The notes beneath the pieces were generated by a model. The model saw nothing but the letters and a program-made list of their open reading frames with translations. It searched no databases and had not been told where the DNA came from. Below, in pieces: positions 5,905 through 5,906 of a stretch of 5,906 nucleotides of DNA; within the stretch, counting starts at the first letter, position 1; the number at the start of each line of letters is the position of its first letter. A program made the position numbers and the translations under genes. Origin of the DNA: JBJXHB01 sp046160725 (lineage in GTDB: Bacteria; Pseudomonadota; Gammaproteobacteria; Burkholderiales; Burkholderiaceae_C). Where the stretch lies: contig JBJXHB010000124.1 of NCBI GenBank assembly GCA_046160725.1, positions 1-5,906 on the forward strand, in the 5' to 3' direction.

Positions 5905-5906
5905 AC

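Overview
The window is GC-rich throughout (roughly two-thirds by eye) with strong third-position GC. The protein styles (an EamA-type permease, a family 5 periplasmic binding protein, amidase-signature enzymes) and the AAGGAG ribosome binding site suggest a Gram-negative bacterium, most likely a betaproteobacterium of the order Burkholderiales. The order-level call rests on remembered protein style, not on a search.

Layout: three genes lie on the minus strand and one on the plus strand. Reading leftward from the centre they are an amidase-signature hydrolase (4098-2635), an exported ABC-type solute-binding protein of family 5 (2528-942) and a drug/metabolite transporter (EamA) permease (852 to beyond the left edge). 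A second amidase-signature hydrolase (4240-5706) runs rightward. The two amidases diverge from a 141-bp region (4099-4239) that should hold both promoters. GC-rich hairpins follow the binding-protein gene (898-920) and the plus-strand amidase (5709-5736). Another hairpin sits just before the ribosome binding site of the binding protein (2550-2566). The right end (5707-5906) has no supportable gene, but its inverted repeats are nested and consecutive, so it may be a structured RNA or a repeated extragenic element.

Function, by inference: the binding protein captures a small peptide- or amide-like solute in the periplasm, one or both cytoplasmic amidases cleave C-N (or ester) bonds in it or its derivatives, and the EamA permease moves a small metabolite across the inner membrane. 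No ABC permease or ATPase genes are adjacent, so the binding protein would have to use a transporter encoded elsewhere. No regulator gene is present. I see no mobile element, CRISPR array, tRNA or rRNA. The genes belong to known families; the non-standard points are the divergent pairing of two dissimilar amidases, their differing nucleophile loops, and the structured right-hand end.
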